A stretch of 64,000 nucleotides of DNA from Larkinella knui. Its GTDB lineage: Bacteria; Bacteroidota; Bacteroidia; Cytophagales; Spirosomataceae. A program made the position numbers and the translations under genes. This document shows positions 1-9,427 of this stretch, one piece after another. How positions within the stretch are numbered: the first letter of the stretch is position 1; every line of letters begins with the position of its first letter. The stretch spans positions 620,001 to 684,000 of the forward strand of contig NZ_RQJP01000002.1 in assembly GCF_003858645.1 (NCBI RefSeq), given 5' to 3'. Below the pieces are notes generated by a model, which searched no databases, was not told the DNA's origin, and saw only the letters and a program-made list of their open reading frames with translations.

Positions 1-1970
1 CTTCGTACGTTAACCGCTCCACCCCATCCCGACAAATACATGTTTCCGCATTCATTTACCAGGAATGCCGTTGGTGAAACATCCGGCCCGATGCGACCGG
101 AGCCTATGACGGTTGAAAAGAGCGTCTTTGAAAGACCGGGATCGAGCGCGTGAATAAACTGCCCGCTCCGGGCGTTCCGATAAACACTGTCTGAAACTGC
201 GTATTGCCCTCTGGTTAAGCCAAATACGTGCGGATTTTCCTGCGGGTCGAGATCAATCAGGTAAGCCGCATCGTCGGCCGTCGTTCCCAGATACGTGGTG
301 CGCTCCAGTTGGTTATTCCTGAATTTGACCAGAAAGCCGTCTTCCTGTCCACCAATTTGTGGTTTGAATGCTCCGGCGGTGGCGGGCAAATCGGCGCTGC
401 GGGTGGTGCCCACGCCATAAACGGCGCCCGAAGCCCCCGTTCGGAGGGCATAGGCGACATCGTAACCACTTCCGCCGTAATAGGTACTCCAAAGCAACTG
501 ACTCAGATCCGGATTGAGTTGTAAAAAAACCGCATCAGCCGGTCCTTGTAGTTTCGATTGCGGGGCATTGGCAGTAACCGGAAAATCGGCAGAAAACGAA
601 ACCGTCGCCACATAAACGTTGTCATTTTTATCGACAATGATTTCGCCCCGCAGGTCGTCGCCATAGTTATAAATGCCCAGATACTGATCCACATAATTCA
701 GGCCGTCGTTCGATGAACCGCCAACGTACGTGCTGTTTTTCAAGACCTTGCCATCGGCACTGATGTTGGCAACGAACAAATCCGTTCCGTTCCTGAAATA
801 GATGGTTCCGTAGATACTTCCCGGTTCGGGCAGTCCATTTCCCAACGGAACATACGCCGTACCGCCCGCAAATTTCCGGTTGTAGGCCGCGGAGGTAGTT
901 GGAAAATTCGCCGAGGACGTAACGCCATAGATCAGCAATTCATTTTTACTGTTAACAATCAGGCTGTGAGGAGTTTCGCCGGTGGAACCACCCAGATAGG
1001 CGGCATACAGCAACTGCTTTCCGTCCGGGCTGAACTTCATGACCGCCACGTCCATTTCGGCCCCGTAGCGGGTTTGAAAAGCACCGGTGGTGGGTACGAA
1101 ACTGGTGCCAAAAACCGTTCCGGCAGTATACAGATTACCGTCGTTATCATAGGTCGCCGTATGTCCCCAGTTATCGCTCACCGAGCCCGAATAGGTAGAA
1201 AAAATGAGCGTCGGATCGATGGTGAGCGGTTGTTGGCTGTCGTACGGGTGTGGAAAACGAAACGAAGCCGTCAGGCCGTCCAGCGTCCATTCCGCCGGAA
1301 CCTCCGTAGTTTTGCTGTTCTTTTCGGTAAATGAATACGGTTTTTCTTCCCGAAACGGCAACAGACTGGTTTCAACCAGCAGCTGACCCTTCTCCAGCCG
1401 AACGGCCGAAGCACCGGCATACCGCAATCGAATGACCGAAGGATCGGCACCCGGCTTTACTATGAATTCGTATTTCAGTGTCTGATAATAAGCAAACAGG
1501 CGCAGATCGATGCCCGGATAAATTTCGTGGTAAATCACTTCGCCAAAAGCCGGTACCGCACTCGCCCAGCGCTTGGAATCGTTGCCTAAAAAATAGTTCA
1601 GATCCTCGGAAACGAGGTTTTTGCTTTCAATCTGGGCCGTTGCAAGGCTGTGTTGCAACTGAACTTCCACCCCGTGAGCTTTTACCATCGGCTCGGTCAG
1701 TTCGGGCGGTGAAGCCGTTCGGGAGGCTGTCTGATTCGGGCGTCCCGAATGGATCCGATCCAGGGCTTCGGTGTCGTAAAAAACGTAGTGCAGGGATTGC
1801 TTTTTCAGGAACAAAAAACCGCCCGGCAGTTCGGCCCGAAACAACACCTCCGACGACCACTGGCCCTTGTTCTGCACAAACCGCACAGCTCCGGTGGGGC
1901 TGTCTGCCCAGGTTACATTAAGCAGTCCAAAAAGGATACAAAACAAACAGAAAGTAAACGTTCGACACAT
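1..1970 (-). CDS. Secreted SBBP beta-propeller / gliding-associated surface protein (3' end outside window)
   Basis: The reading frame is open from an ATG at 1970 to the left window edge, so about 656 N-terminal residues are visible and the C-terminus is missing. Residues 1-22 are a signal peptide (hydrophobic FCLFCILFGLL, then a TWA/DS cleavage site). An 'NKGQW' motif near residue 34 marks the N-terminal domain typical of Bacteroidota SBBP proteins. After about residue 260 come repeated blades of the type 'STYxGGSxxD' (for example 'STYVGGSSNDG', 'STYYGGSGYDV'), the SBBP seven-bladed propeller repeat. The last visible part, 'ECGNMYLSGWGG', is characteristic of proteins that end in a gliding-motility/T9SS type B sorting domain. 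Likely an exported surface protein; the specific role is unknown. Family call is confident, sorting domain is inferred. Confidence 0.85.
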   Translation of the reverse strand, partial: MCRTFTFCLFCILFGLLNVTWADSPTGAVRFVQNKGQWSSEVLFRAELPGGFLFLKKQSLHYVFYDTEALDRIHSGRPNQTASRTASPPELTEPMVKAHGVEVQLQHSLATAQIESKNLVSEDLNYFLGNDSKRWASAVPAFGEVIYHEIYPGIDLRLFAYYQTLKYEFIVKPGADPSVIRLRYAGASAVRLEKGQLLVETSLLPFREEKPYSFTEKNSKTTEVPAEWTLDGLTASFRFPHPYDSQQPLTIDPTLIFSTYSGSVSDNWGHTATYDNDGNLYTAGTVFGTSFVPTTGAFQTRYGAEMDVAVMKFSPDGKQLLYAAYLGGSTGETPHSLIVNSKNELLIYGVTSSANFPTTSAAYNRKFAGGTAYVPLGNGLPEPGSIYGTIYFRNGTDLFVANISADGKVLKNSTYVGGSSNDGLNYVDQYLGIYNYGDDLRGEIIVDKNDNVYVATVSFSADFPVTANAPQSKLQGPADAVFLQLNPDLSQLLWSTYYGGSGYDVAYALRTGASGAVYGVGTTRSADLPATAGAFKPQIGGQEDGFLVKFRNNQLERTTYLGTTADDAAYLIDLDPQENPHVFGLTRGQYAVSDSVYRNARSGQFIHALDPGLSKTLFSTVIGSGRIGPDVSPTAFLVNECGNMYLSGWGGAVNVR

Positions 1971-2189
1971 AAACCGGCGACATCAAAAAGATTTCAAGAT
2001 ACAAATTTCGGAGGAAAGCGGTAAGACGTTCGCTAAAAGACTTCAACCCGCAGCAGTCTTCACCGCCGTTTCGGCCCGCTTGTCGGTCAGCGTTCACCTC
2101 AGTTACCATGACTCAATAACGATGCGAAGAGTTGCAACTTGTTGGTACCGACAGGCTATTTTGAAACCGTTACTACCGGATGCTGAAAC

Positions 2190-2804
2190 TCATTTCCAGC
2201 GGCTGATGTCGATCACGTTGGGGCAAAAATCGTATTCTTCGGGCTGGTTGGAGCCGATCAGCAGGAGTTGATCGGAAAGCAGGCGAACGCGTTCGCGGTA
2301 CCAGGCGACACCCTGCTTGTCGAGATTGGAGGTGGGTTCGTCCAGAATAACAATGGCGGCTTCGGAGTAAAAAGCCAGTCCCAGTTTTACCCGTTGCTTC
2401 ATACCGGACGAAAATGCTTTGATTTCTTTGTGGCGGGCGTGGCTCAGGAGCATGAGTTCACAGAGCTGGTCGGGCGTCAACTGGTTTTTGAACGGTTTGA
2501 AGGCCTGGTGGAACGTCAGTAATTCGAGGAGCGTCAGTTCTTCGATCAATTCCAGATAGGGCGCGGCCATCACCAGGTAGCGGTACCAGTCGTCGACTTC
2601 GACCGGTTTTTCCTCTAAAGAATACCGGATGGTTCCTTCCGAAGCGGGCAAAACCCCGATCAGGGTCTGGAGCAGCGTTGATTTGCCGCTTCCGTTGGGG
2701 CCGACGAACGTGTAGCTGTTGCCAGCCTGCATGGTCAGATCAACGTTACGGAAAATCCACTCGCGCCGGAAGCGCTTGCTGAGTCGTTCGGTGGTGATGT
2801 TCAT
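2190..2804 (-). CDS. ABC transporter ATP-binding protein, CcmA-like size
   Basis: A 204-residue single ABC ATPase domain. Walker A is 'GPNGSGKST' (about residues 35-43), the signature is a degenerate 'FSSGMKQR', and Walker B is 'AIVILDEPTSNLD'. After Walker B, where a switch-loop histidine is expected, the sequence reads 'LLLIGSNQPEEY', with no His. It has no membrane domain, so it must pair with a permease encoded elsewhere. It lies 79 bp downstream of lpxA in the lipid A block and could be the last gene of that operon. Substrate unknown; association with envelope biogenesis is only contextual. Confidence 0.85.
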   Translation of the reverse strand: MNITTERLSKRFRREWIFRNVDLTMQAGNSYTFVGPNGSGKSTLLQTLIGVLPASEGTIRYSLEEKPVEVDDWYRYLVMAAPYLELIEELTLLELLTFHQAFKPFKNQLTPDQLCELMLLSHARHKEIKAFSSGMKQRVKLGLAFYSEAAIVILDEPTSNLDKQGVAWYRERVRLLSDQLLLIGSNQPEEYDFCPNVIDISRWK

Positions 2805-2805
2805 T

Positions 2806-2886
2806 GGAATTATGGATGATGAATGATGAACGATGAAATAAATGGGTCAATAATTCATCATTCATCACTCATAATTCATCATTTTA
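2806..2886. repeat. Degenerate heptamer repeats in opposite orientation, hairpin-forming
   Basis: The gap between lpxA and the ABC gene is built almost wholly of variants of the heptamer TGATGAA. The left half reads as TGATGAA-type units on the plus strand and the right half as the complementary TTCATCA units, so the two arms can pair into an imperfect hairpin around a short AT-rich centre. It may be a processing or attenuation element between the two genes, or a simple-sequence repeat; nothing here shows function. Confidence 0.6.
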
Positions 2887-3678
2887 TTCGCCCACTTCGC
2901 GGCCCGATGGTCCCTTCATGATTCCGCGTTCGGAATTGCGGATGAAGTTGACGATTTCATCACGTTCGTCGGAAGGAGGAAGTTCCAGGTCGATGCGGGT
3001 TAGTGCTTCGGCATTATTCAAACCGCGGAGGTAGATATAGCGGTAAATTTCCTGAATCTGGTTGATTTGCTCGTTGGTATATCCGCGACGGCGCAGGCCC
3101 ACCGAGTTGATACCGGCGTAGGTAATGGGTTCGCGGGCGGCTTTGGAAAACGGCGGAACGTCTTTCCGAACCAGCGATCCACCCGAAATAAAGGCGTGAA
3201 TGCCAATTTTGGCGAACTGGTGAACCGCGCTGAAGGCACTGATAATGGCCCAGTCGCCGAGGTGAACGTGGCCGGCCATCTGAACCGTATTGCCAATGAG
3301 GCAGTGATTACCGATCCGGCAATCGTGGGCAACGTGCGCATACGCCATGATCAGGCAATCGCTGCCAATTTCGGTCCGCCGGTGTTCTTCGGTACCCCGG
3401 CTAACGGTTGCGTATTCGCGGATGGTGGTGTTGTCGCCGACAAAGGTCAGCGTGTACTCGCCTTTAAATTTCAAATCCTGGGGAATAGCCGAAATAACGA
3501 CTCCCGGATAAATGCGGCAATTCCGGCCGATACGAGCTCCTTCATTAATGACGGCATGGGAGCCTATCCATGTTCCTTCACCGATTTCGACATCTTTATG
3601 GACAATTGCAAATGGCTCTATAACAACGTTTTGAGCAATTTTAGAATCCGGATGGATGTATGCAAGTGGTTGAATCAT
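2884..3678 (-). CDS. lpxA: Acyl-ACP--UDP-N-acetylglucosamine O-acyltransferase LpxA
   Basis: First enzyme of lipid A synthesis: transfers an R-3-hydroxyacyl chain from ACP to the 3-OH of UDP-GlcNAc in the cytoplasm. The 264-residue length is normal. Hexapeptide repeats of a left-handed beta helix run through residues 1-190 ('IGEGTWIGSHAVI', 'IGRNCRIYPG'). The catalytic His is in 'AHVAHDC' (H118, equivalent to E. coli H125), and 'GLRRRGYT' in the C-terminal helical part is a family signature. It lies 84 bp after lpxC/fabZ and is probably co-transcribed with it. Start ATG at 3678 fits family N-termini ('IQPLAYIHPDSKI'). Confidence 0.97.
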   Translation of the reverse strand: MIQPLAYIHPDSKIAQNVVIEPFAIVHKDVEIGEGTWIGSHAVINEGARIGRNCRIYPGVVISAIPQDLKFKGEYTLTFVGDNTTIREYATVSRGTEEHRRTEIGSDCLIMAYAHVAHDCRIGNHCLIGNTVQMAGHVHLGDWAIISAFSAVHQFAKIGIHAFISGGSLVRKDVPPFSKAAREPITYAGINSVGLRRRGYTNEQINQIQEIYRYIYLRGLNNAEALTRIDLELPPSDERDEIVNFIRNSERGIMKGPSGREVGE

Positions 3679-3762
3679 TAAACTTCGTGGTTTAACGTTT
3701 TAGGCTTACTGTTTAAAATTCGCCGGTAAAATTACCGCGGTTTTAAACGTCAAACCTCAAAC

Positions 3763-5157
3763 CTATTTTTTCTTGACAAGACTGGCGATCATTTCGGCTT
3801 CGCAGACAAGTTGCCCGGCAACGTAACCCCGTCCGGACATTTTGACGATCCCCCGCTTCATGGGCGAGATGAATTCACAACGAAAAATGAGCGTATCGCC
3901 CGGAACTACGTTCCGTCGAAAGCGGCAATTTTCGATCCCGATCAGGTAGGGCCAGTAGTTTTCCGGGTCGGGAACGGTGCTCAGCACCAGAATCCCCCCG
4001 GTTTGGGCCATCGATTCTAACTGCAATACACCCGGCATCACCGGATTTCCCGGAAAATGCCCCATAAAGTATTGCTCATTCATGGAAACATTCTTGATTC
4101 CGACGACGCTGCTCTCGTCCAGGGCCATGATTTTGTCGATCATCTGGAACGGATAGCGGTGGGGTAACAGACTGGCAATTTTCTGAAAATCATAAACCGG
4201 CGGCTGAGTCGGGTCGTAGGCCGGACTCGTATTCGCGGCATTTTTCTGCATCAGTTTCTTGATTTTCTTGGCAAAAGCCACGTTGGCCGCGTGGCCGGGC
4301 CGGGCCGCCAGAATCTGCGCTTTGATGGGCCGTCCAACCAATGCCAGATCGCCGACCAGGTCGAGCAATTTATGGCGGGCCATTTCATTCGGATAATGGA
4401 GGTCGATGTTGTTGAGAATGCCCTCTTTTTTATTGACGCTTACTTTCGGTTTATTCAGAAGATCGGCCAGATAATCCAGCTCACCTTCGCGCACATCCCG
4501 ATCAACGATGACGATGGCATTGGTCAGATCACCGCCTTTGATCAGGTCCTGCTTGTAAAGCATTTCCAGTTCGTGCAGAAAAACAAACGTCCGGCACATC
4601 GCAATCTGCGAAGAAAACTGGCTGATGTCGTTCAGGAACGCATGCTGGCTCGTGATCACCCGCGAATTGTAGTCCACCATAACGGTGAGCCGGTAATCGC
4701 TGAGCGGTAAAGCCGCAATCTCGATATCTTTTTCGGAATTCTTATAATGGACGTACTCGTTGATTTCGAAGTAGTTACGATACGCGTTCTGCTCTTCGAT
4801 ACCGGCATCCTGCAGGGCTTCGATGAACTTGATCGAACTGCCGTCCATAATGGGCGGTTCGGGTCCGTCGAGCTGAATCAGGATATTGTCGAGTTGCAGC
4901 CCAACCAGCGACGCCAGGGCGTGTTCGACGGTATGAATCCGGGCTCCGTTCTGTTCGAGGGTGGTGCCGCGGGAAAGATCGACTACATTATCGACATCAG
5001 CGTCGACAATCGGCTGACCCGGTAAATCGACGCGTTGAAATTTGTACCCGTGGTGGGCCGGTGCGGGCAGAAACGTCATGGTTGCCATAACGCCTGTGTG
5101 CAATCCTACGCCCGAGACCGAGACCGCTTTTTGTATTGTCTGCTGTTTGGTATTCAT
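3763..5157 (-). CDS. lpxC/fabZ: Bifunctional UDP-3-O-acyl-GlcNAc deacetylase / 3-hydroxyacyl-ACP dehydratase (LpxC-FabZ fusion)
   Basis: 464 residues from the ATG at 5157. The N-terminal ~310 residues are LpxC, the zinc deacetylase that commits UDP-acyl-GlcNAc to lipid A: 'HTVEHALA' and 'HKLLDLVGD' supply the zinc ligands. The C-terminal ~150 residues are FabZ: 'LLPHRYPFQMID' holds the catalytic His and 'GHFPGNPVMPGVLQLESMAQ' the catalytic Glu. This fusion is typical of Bacteroidota. An in-frame GTG at 5193 would add 12 residues, but the ATG start gives the usual N-terminus (MNTKQQTI) and length. The gene lies between lpxD and lpxA and balances lipid A against fatty acid synthesis. Confidence 0.97.
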   Translation of the reverse strand: MNTKQQTIQKAVSVSGVGLHTGVMATMTFLPAPAHHGYKFQRVDLPGQPIVDADVDNVVDLSRGTTLEQNGARIHTVEHALASLVGLQLDNILIQLDGPEPPIMDGSSIKFIEALQDAGIEEQNAYRNYFEINEYVHYKNSEKDIEIAALPLSDYRLTVMVDYNSRVITSQHAFLNDISQFSSQIAMCRTFVFLHELEMLYKQDLIKGGDLTNAIVIVDRDVREGELDYLADLLNKPKVSVNKKEGILNNIDLHYPNEMARHKLLDLVGDLALVGRPIKAQILAARPGHAANVAFAKKIKKLMQKNAANTSPAYDPTQPPVYDFQKIASLLPHRYPFQMIDKIMALDESSVVGIKNVSMNEQYFMGHFPGNPVMPGVLQLESMAQTGGILVLSTVPDPENYWPYLIGIENCRFRRNVVPGDTLIFRCEFISPMKRGIVKMSGRGYVAGQLVCEAEMIASLVKKK

Positions 5158-5233
5158 TCCGTAAGCTTCTGACCTGAAGACTATTATCGACACTTCGTAA
5201 CAGATATCCCTGAGTGATCCGTTCGATGGTGGC

Positions 5234-6265
5234 TCATTGATTGTTTATTTTCTTTTCCAACTCGTTGATGCGTTTCTCGAGGGTCGGTAGCCGTTGAAAA
5301 ACGATCGACGATCGCAGGCTGTCTTTGACATCGAAAGCCGGCATTCCGCTGAACGACAGTCCTTCTTCCTTCACGGACTTCGTTACGCCCGACCGGCCGC
5401 CGATTTTTGTCCGATTGGCAATCCAGATATGGCCTGTCACTCCGGTTTGCCCGCCAATGACGCAGTTCTCGCCAATTTTTGTTGATCCGGCAATACCGCT
5501 TTGGGCCGCAATGACCGTGTTTTTACCGATTTCAACGTTATGACCGACCTGAATCAGGTTATCCAGTTTGACCCCTTGCCGGATGATGGTGGAACCCACC
5601 GTGGCGCAATCGACGGTGGTATTGGCACCGATGCTGACGTTGTCTTCAATAATGACGTTTCCCAACTGCGGAATCGCCCGGTAAGTTCCGTCGGGCTGGG
5701 GCGCAAACCCGAATCCGTCGCTGCCAATTACCGCATTGGCTTTAATGACGCAGTTGTGCCCAATAACCGTATTGTCGATAATCCGGGCACCGGTGTGGAT
5801 AATCGTATTATCACCGATGGTTACGTTATTACCGATATAGGCCTGCGGGTAAATTTTAACGTTACTGCCAATCAGGCAATTATCGCCAATGTACGAAAAC
5901 GCCCCGCGATACGGGCGGTCACCAATCCGGGTCGAATCAGCAATGAATGAAGGTTGTTCGACACCCACTTTTTCGACGGGTTGCTGCCGGTTTACGTGTT
6001 CCAGTAATTTCGTAAAAGCAGAATAGGAGTTATCTACGAAAATTAGGGTCGCCTGAACGGGCTGTCGGGGTTCAAAAGATTTGTTGACAATGACGGCCGA
6101 CGCGGCTGTTGTATACAGATAATGTTCGTATTTCAGATTTGCTAAAAAAGAGATGCTACCTTCCTGGCCTTCTTCAATTTTGGACAGTTGACTGATTTTC
6201 AGAGATTCATTCCCATCAACTGTACCGCCGAGAAGGGCAGCAATCTGCTTCACTGTAAATTCCAT
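5234..6265 (-). CDS. lpxD: UDP-3-O-acylglucosamine N-acyltransferase LpxD
   Basis: Third enzyme of lipid A synthesis; adds the N-linked 3-hydroxyacyl chain to the deacetylated glucosamine. 343 residues. The first ~100 residues are the uridine-binding domain ('[17 protein letters not shown]'). Residues ~108-315 are hexapeptide repeats of a left-handed beta helix ('[15 protein letters not shown]', '[13 protein letters not shown]'). The catalytic His is H242 in '[12 protein letters not shown]', equivalent to E. coli H239. A short helix ('[16 protein letters not shown]') closes the C-terminus. First of the three lipid A genes in this run, 75 bp downstream of the HD phosphohydrolase, all on the minus strand. 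Confidence 0.97.
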   Translation of the reverse strand: MEFTVKQIAALLGGTVDGNESLKISQLSKIEEGQEGSISFLANLKYEHYLYTTAASAVIVNKSFEPRQPVQATLIFVDNSYSAFTKLLEHVNRQQPVEKVGVEQPSFIADSTRIGDRPYRGAFSYIGDNCLIGSNVKIYPQAYIGNNVTIGDNTIIHTGARIIDNTVIGHNCVIKANAVIGSDGFGFAPQPDGTYRAIPQLGNVIIEDNVSIGANTTVDCATVGSTIIRQGVKLDNLIQVGHNVEIGKNTVIAAQSGIAGSTKIGENCVIGGQTGVTGHIWIANRTKIGGRSGVTKSVKEEGLSFSGMPAFDVKDSLRSSIVFQRLPTLEKRINELEKKINNQ

Positions 6266-6339
6266 AGAGTTGACGTCGTCGTCGTTGGGGCTATGTAAGA
6301 CTCGAATATTTGTGCCGCTAAGGTAGAGAACAAATTGAA

Positions 6340-7614
6340 CTATACCAACCGAACCGGTGGCTGGGTCAGGTTTTTCGCCCAGCAGAGGTAGTATCGCCTG
6401 ACCATATTGGTAAGTGCTTTAATACCGGGTAAATCGGACGCATCGGCAATATCAATGATACGATCATCTTTTAGCTTGATGTTGATATTATCGATAGACG
6501 GCAAATAAGCCGAATTAGTGGCAACACCTTCCACCAGAAAATAGGATAATTCGTCTTGTTGCACCCCGGTATCCAGCAGTTGCTGTTCCAGTTCACGAAC
6601 CAGTTGTCCGGCAAAGGGCTGTTCAGAAATAATGATTTTAAAAAGCCGCCGGTCGAGCAACATCTGGCAAAGGGTCGATAAAACCCGGTCGGCATGGCGG
6701 CTCCAGAATTTTATGGACGTCCAGATGTCATAATCGTCGAGTTCCGTAAATGCCCTGAGGTAGTGCGGATGGTGCTGAAAATCGTCCATAGTGATCGGTT
6801 TTGACAGAAATGTGTGCAGTGCGGGCGTGGTAAACAGGGTGCTCTCGCTGCCAGGGTCGGTTTGGGGCTGGTTTAGCAAAAACCGCGCGCGCCGAATGAT
6901 CTGCACGAGCATGGACTCGGCACAGAGCGAGGTTTTGTGCAGATAAACCTGCCAGTACATCAACCGCCGGGAACTCAAAAAATTTTCGATACTCAAAATC
7001 CCTTTCGCTTCCACGACCAGCTGATCATCGACCAAATCGAGCATTTTAATGATGCGGTCGGCCCCAATGGTACCTTCGGCGACGCCCGTGTAGAAACAGT
7101 CGCGGTTGAGGTAATCCATCCGATCCATATCCAACTGACTAGAAATCAGTTGATGAAAAAACGGCCGGTGATACGTTGCCTCGAACATTTGAATGGCCAT
7201 CGACAGGCCGCCATTGAATTGCCGGTTCAGTTCGTGCATCAGCAACAGCGACAACCGTTCGTGCGGAATACCTTCCAGAATGGTGTATTCGAGGACATGG
7301 GAAAACGGGCCGTGACCAATGTCGTGCAGCAGAATCGCCATTTGGGCGGCATCGCATTCCGCTTCAGAAATCCGGTGTCCTTTACCGCGCAAGGTCTGAA
7401 TGGCCTGCCCCATCAGGTGCATCGCTCCCAGGGCATGGTGAAACCGGGTGTGCAAAGCGCCGGGATAAACCAGTTCTGAAAGGCCCAATTGTTTGATACG
7501 CCGAAGCCGCTGAAAATACGGGTGTTCGACCAGATCGAATGTCAGATCGTTCGGAATAGTGATAAACCCGTAGACGGGGTCGTTCAGGATTTTTTTTTTG
7601 TTCTGAGAAGCCAA
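6340..7614 (-). CDS. HD-domain phosphohydrolase (SAMHD1/dGTPase-like)
   Basis: Metal-dependent HD-superfamily phosphohydrolase. '[14 protein letters not shown]' and '[16 protein letters not shown]' give the H...HD...D metal site, as in dNTP triphosphohydrolase-like proteins that sit next to lpxD in many Bacteroidota. Homology begins with '[19 protein letters not shown]', right after a run of ten A bases. The best start is the TTG at 7614 (about 424 residues); the frame runs on upstream to a TTG at 7734, but those extra 40 residues look non-homologous. No ATG suits this N-terminus. The nucleotide substrate has not been deduced from sequence. Confidence 0.88.
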   Translation of the reverse strand: MASQNKKKILNDPVYGFITIPNDLTFDLVEHPYFQRLRRIKQLGLSELVYPGALHTRFHHALGAMHLMGQAIQTLRGKGHRISEAECDAAQMAILLHDIGHGPFSHVLEYTILEGIPHERLSLLLMHELNRQFNGGLSMAIQMFEATYHRPFFHQLISSQLDMDRMDYLNRDCFYTGVAEGTIGADRIIKMLDLVDDQLVVEAKGILSIENFLSSRRLMYWQVYLHKTSLCAESMLVQIIRRARFLLNQPQTDPGSESTLFTTPALHTFLSKPITMDDFQHHPHYLRAFTELDDYDIWTSIKFWSRHADRVLSTLCQMLLDRRLFKIIISEQPFAGQLVRELEQQLLDTGVQQDELSYFLVEGVATNSAYLPSIDNINIKLKDDRIIDIADASDLPGIKALTNMVRRYYLCWAKNLTQPPVRLV

Positions 7615-7775
7615 GTGAAAGGGTGCCGATAGACAGACAAATATACGCCAAAATGAGGCAGAGTGTTGCAGTACTTCCCCGTAGACTTTTGCAACCGCAA
7701 TTTGAAGAGGAAGCCGATTTTTGTATATTTGCAAACGCTCTTTCCTTTACGGAAAAGCGGCCGGTTCACCGGTTC

Positions 7776-7849
7776 GGGCCTATAGCTCATTCGGTTAGAG
7801 CAACTGACTCATAATCAGTAGGTGCTTGGTTCGATTCCAAGTGGGCCCA
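7776..7849 (+). tRNA. tRNA with CAT anticodon (tRNA-Met or lysidine tRNA-Ile2)
   Basis: A 74-nt cloverleaf: acceptor GGGCCTA pairs with TGGGCCC (one G-U), D-loop has GG, the anticodon stem CTGA/TCAG encloses loop CTCATAA (anticodon CAT), and the T-arm is CTTGG-TTCGATT-CCAAG. Discriminator is A; CCA is not encoded. A CAT anticodon can belong to elongator Met or to Ile2 after lysidine modification; this cannot be settled by eye. It lies divergent from the HD gene and is followed 7 bp later by a terminator. Confidence 0.95.
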
Positions 7850-7856
7850 CGTTGAT

Positions 7857-7899
7857 AATCAAGCACTTACAATTCAATGTAAGTGCTTGATTCTTTTTT
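7857..7899 (+). terminator. Intrinsic terminator after the tRNA
   Basis: A perfect 15-bp stem (7857-7871 with 7878-7892; outer part AATCAAGCACTTACA), a 6-nt loop, then CTTTTTT. Directly downstream of the CAT tRNA, so it ends that transcript. Confidence 0.9.
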
Positions 7900-8285
7900 A
7901 TTACAATCCATTTCGAAAAATCTCTTTTTGGAAAATCAGAAGATAAACGCTATTTGGAAGCAAACGGATGCCTTGACCGATCAGTAGGTGCTGGTTTTGC
8001 AGGATCCAGAATCGTTTAAAAGTCGTTACTATTTTTAAAATAGTTTTGATCCTATGGGGCCACTTACCAGCAAAACTCCCCGCGCTCCTTTTTCGGCTTT
8101 GCCGGTTTTACAAGCCTCTCTACTGCTGCGGTTGTCTTTTAAGCTGGGTGAACTGCGGCATTTGCATACAAAATGCATAATACTTTAGGCCCCTGTTGTG
8201 GTTGATTCGAGCAAGCAGGATGGCGATGATGAATGAGTATCTTTGCTCAACAACTTGCTTCTCTGGCTTGCTATACCCTTCGCCC
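7900..8285. other. Intergenic region without a clear gene
   Basis: 386 bp between the tRNA terminator and the DUF5005 lipoprotein. No convincing ORF. A short segment at 8046-8061 (TTGATC followed by CTATGGGGCC) resembles the core of the direct repeat that flanks the transposon at 31441 and 35521, and may be a promoter-type element. Confidence 0.4.
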
Positions 8286-9401
8286 ATGAATTATTTTTTT
8301 TACCTCTTCGGTCTTCTGGCAGGCTGTTTAGTGGCTCCACCTGAAATTGTACCTGATTCGAATACCCCGGCTGTGATACCCAGGGTGACTTCAGAGCCCA
8401 AAGCCCAGGTTGATGAGCAGTATAACCATTTTTTCACCCGCTACGATGGCTGGACTGGTGGGGATGGGGTTTATTCCACGCGACTGCCTGACGGTCGGAT
8501 CGTCTGGACGTTCGGCGATACCTTCCTGGGGCTTGTCAAATCGGACCGGACTCGCTTAGCCAGCCAGAACGAAATGGTTCGGAACGCGGTGATGATTCAG
8601 ACCGGTGAAACCTTCGACAGTTTCAAGACACTGAATCAAGGCGCTTCGACCCCGAAGGCGGGTCAAACTTACTTTACCCATGCGAAGCAGAAAGGCGGCA
8701 AAGACTGGTATTGGCCGTTGGATGCTACGGTCTACAACGTGAAACTACAGGTTTTGCTGAGCCACATCGAAAAAACCGGGTCAGGTGCCTGGGATTTTAA
8801 GAATGCTTCGATCGATATCGCCATTTGTTCACTGACGACGGGAACGGTAGAAAAAATCATTGCCAACAAATACCAGGGACCCTGGGGATACGGTGGTGCC
8901 GTGTGCGAAGCGGCTGATGGCTACACCTACCTGTATGGGGTCATTCACGGCAACCTGACAACGAATGTGGTTGTAGCCCGCGCTCCAAAAGGAGACCTGA
9001 CGGGGAACTGGCAATACTGGAACGGCAGCCAATGGGGGAGCCAGCCGAACGACTATTCAATCTATAAGGATGCCTCCGATCAATTCAGCGTGTTTCAATC
9101 CGGCACCCGGTATTATCTCTTCACGCAGGAAATCGTTTTCGGCCGGCGGTTATTTCTGTCGGAATCGAGCAGCCCAATTGGCCCCTGGACGGCTAAACGA
9201 CTCCTCTACACGGTTCCCCCAGAACAGGGTACGGGCAAAGTTTTCACCTACAATGCCCTGGTGCATCCTGAACTGTCAAGAAATGGCGACTTGATGATTT
9301 CGTATTGCGTCAACGCAACCGATTTTGCCGACCATTTCAACAGTCCGGGTAGCGCGGACCGCTATCGCCCCTACTTTATTCGGGTCAAGGACTGGCAATA
9401 A
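8286..9401 (+). CDS. DUF5005-type propeller lipoprotein
   Basis: 371 residues from ATG 8286; this start gives a short lipoprotein signal with lipobox LLAGC (Cys14), so it is preferred over an upstream in-frame GTG at 8196. The block 'YDGWTGGDGVYSTRLPDGR' followed by 'VWTFGDTFLG' is the signature of DUF4185/DUF5005-like five-bladed-propeller proteins related to glycosyl hydrolases; later 'GPWGYGGAVCE' and 'YLFTQEIVFGRRLFL' look like further blades. Probably a surface or periplasmic carbohydrate-interacting lipoprotein. Enzymatic activity is not shown. Stands alone between the tRNA and a convergent small ORF. Confidence 0.85.
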   Translation: MNYFFYLFGLLAGCLVAPPEIVPDSNTPAVIPRVTSEPKAQVDEQYNHFFTRYDGWTGGDGVYSTRLPDGRIVWTFGDTFLGLVKSDRTRLASQNEMVRNAVMIQTGETFDSFKTLNQGASTPKAGQTYFTHAKQKGGKDWYWPLDATVYNVKLQVLLSHIEKTGSGAWDFKNASIDIAICSLTTGTVEKIIANKYQGPWGYGGAVCEAADGYTYLYGVIHGNLTTNVVVARAPKGDLTGNWQYWNGSQWGSQPNDYSIYKDASDQFSVFQSGTRYYLFTQEIVFGRRLFLSESSSPIGPWTAKRLLYTVPPEQGTGKVFTYNALVHPELSRNGDLMISYCVNATDFADHFNSPGSADRYRPYFIRVKDWQ

Positions 9402-9427
9402 ATCGGGCGTTCGAAAAGCGCTATTCG

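Noticed and set aside
2806-2886. CRISPR array
   Set aside because: Repeat units are 7 bp without spacers of regular length, and no cas gene is present. No CRISPR array was seen anywhere in the window.
3067-3681. 204-codon plus-strand frame across lpxA
   Set aside because: Antisense to a confidently identified lpxA with conserved catalytic His; no independent evidence.
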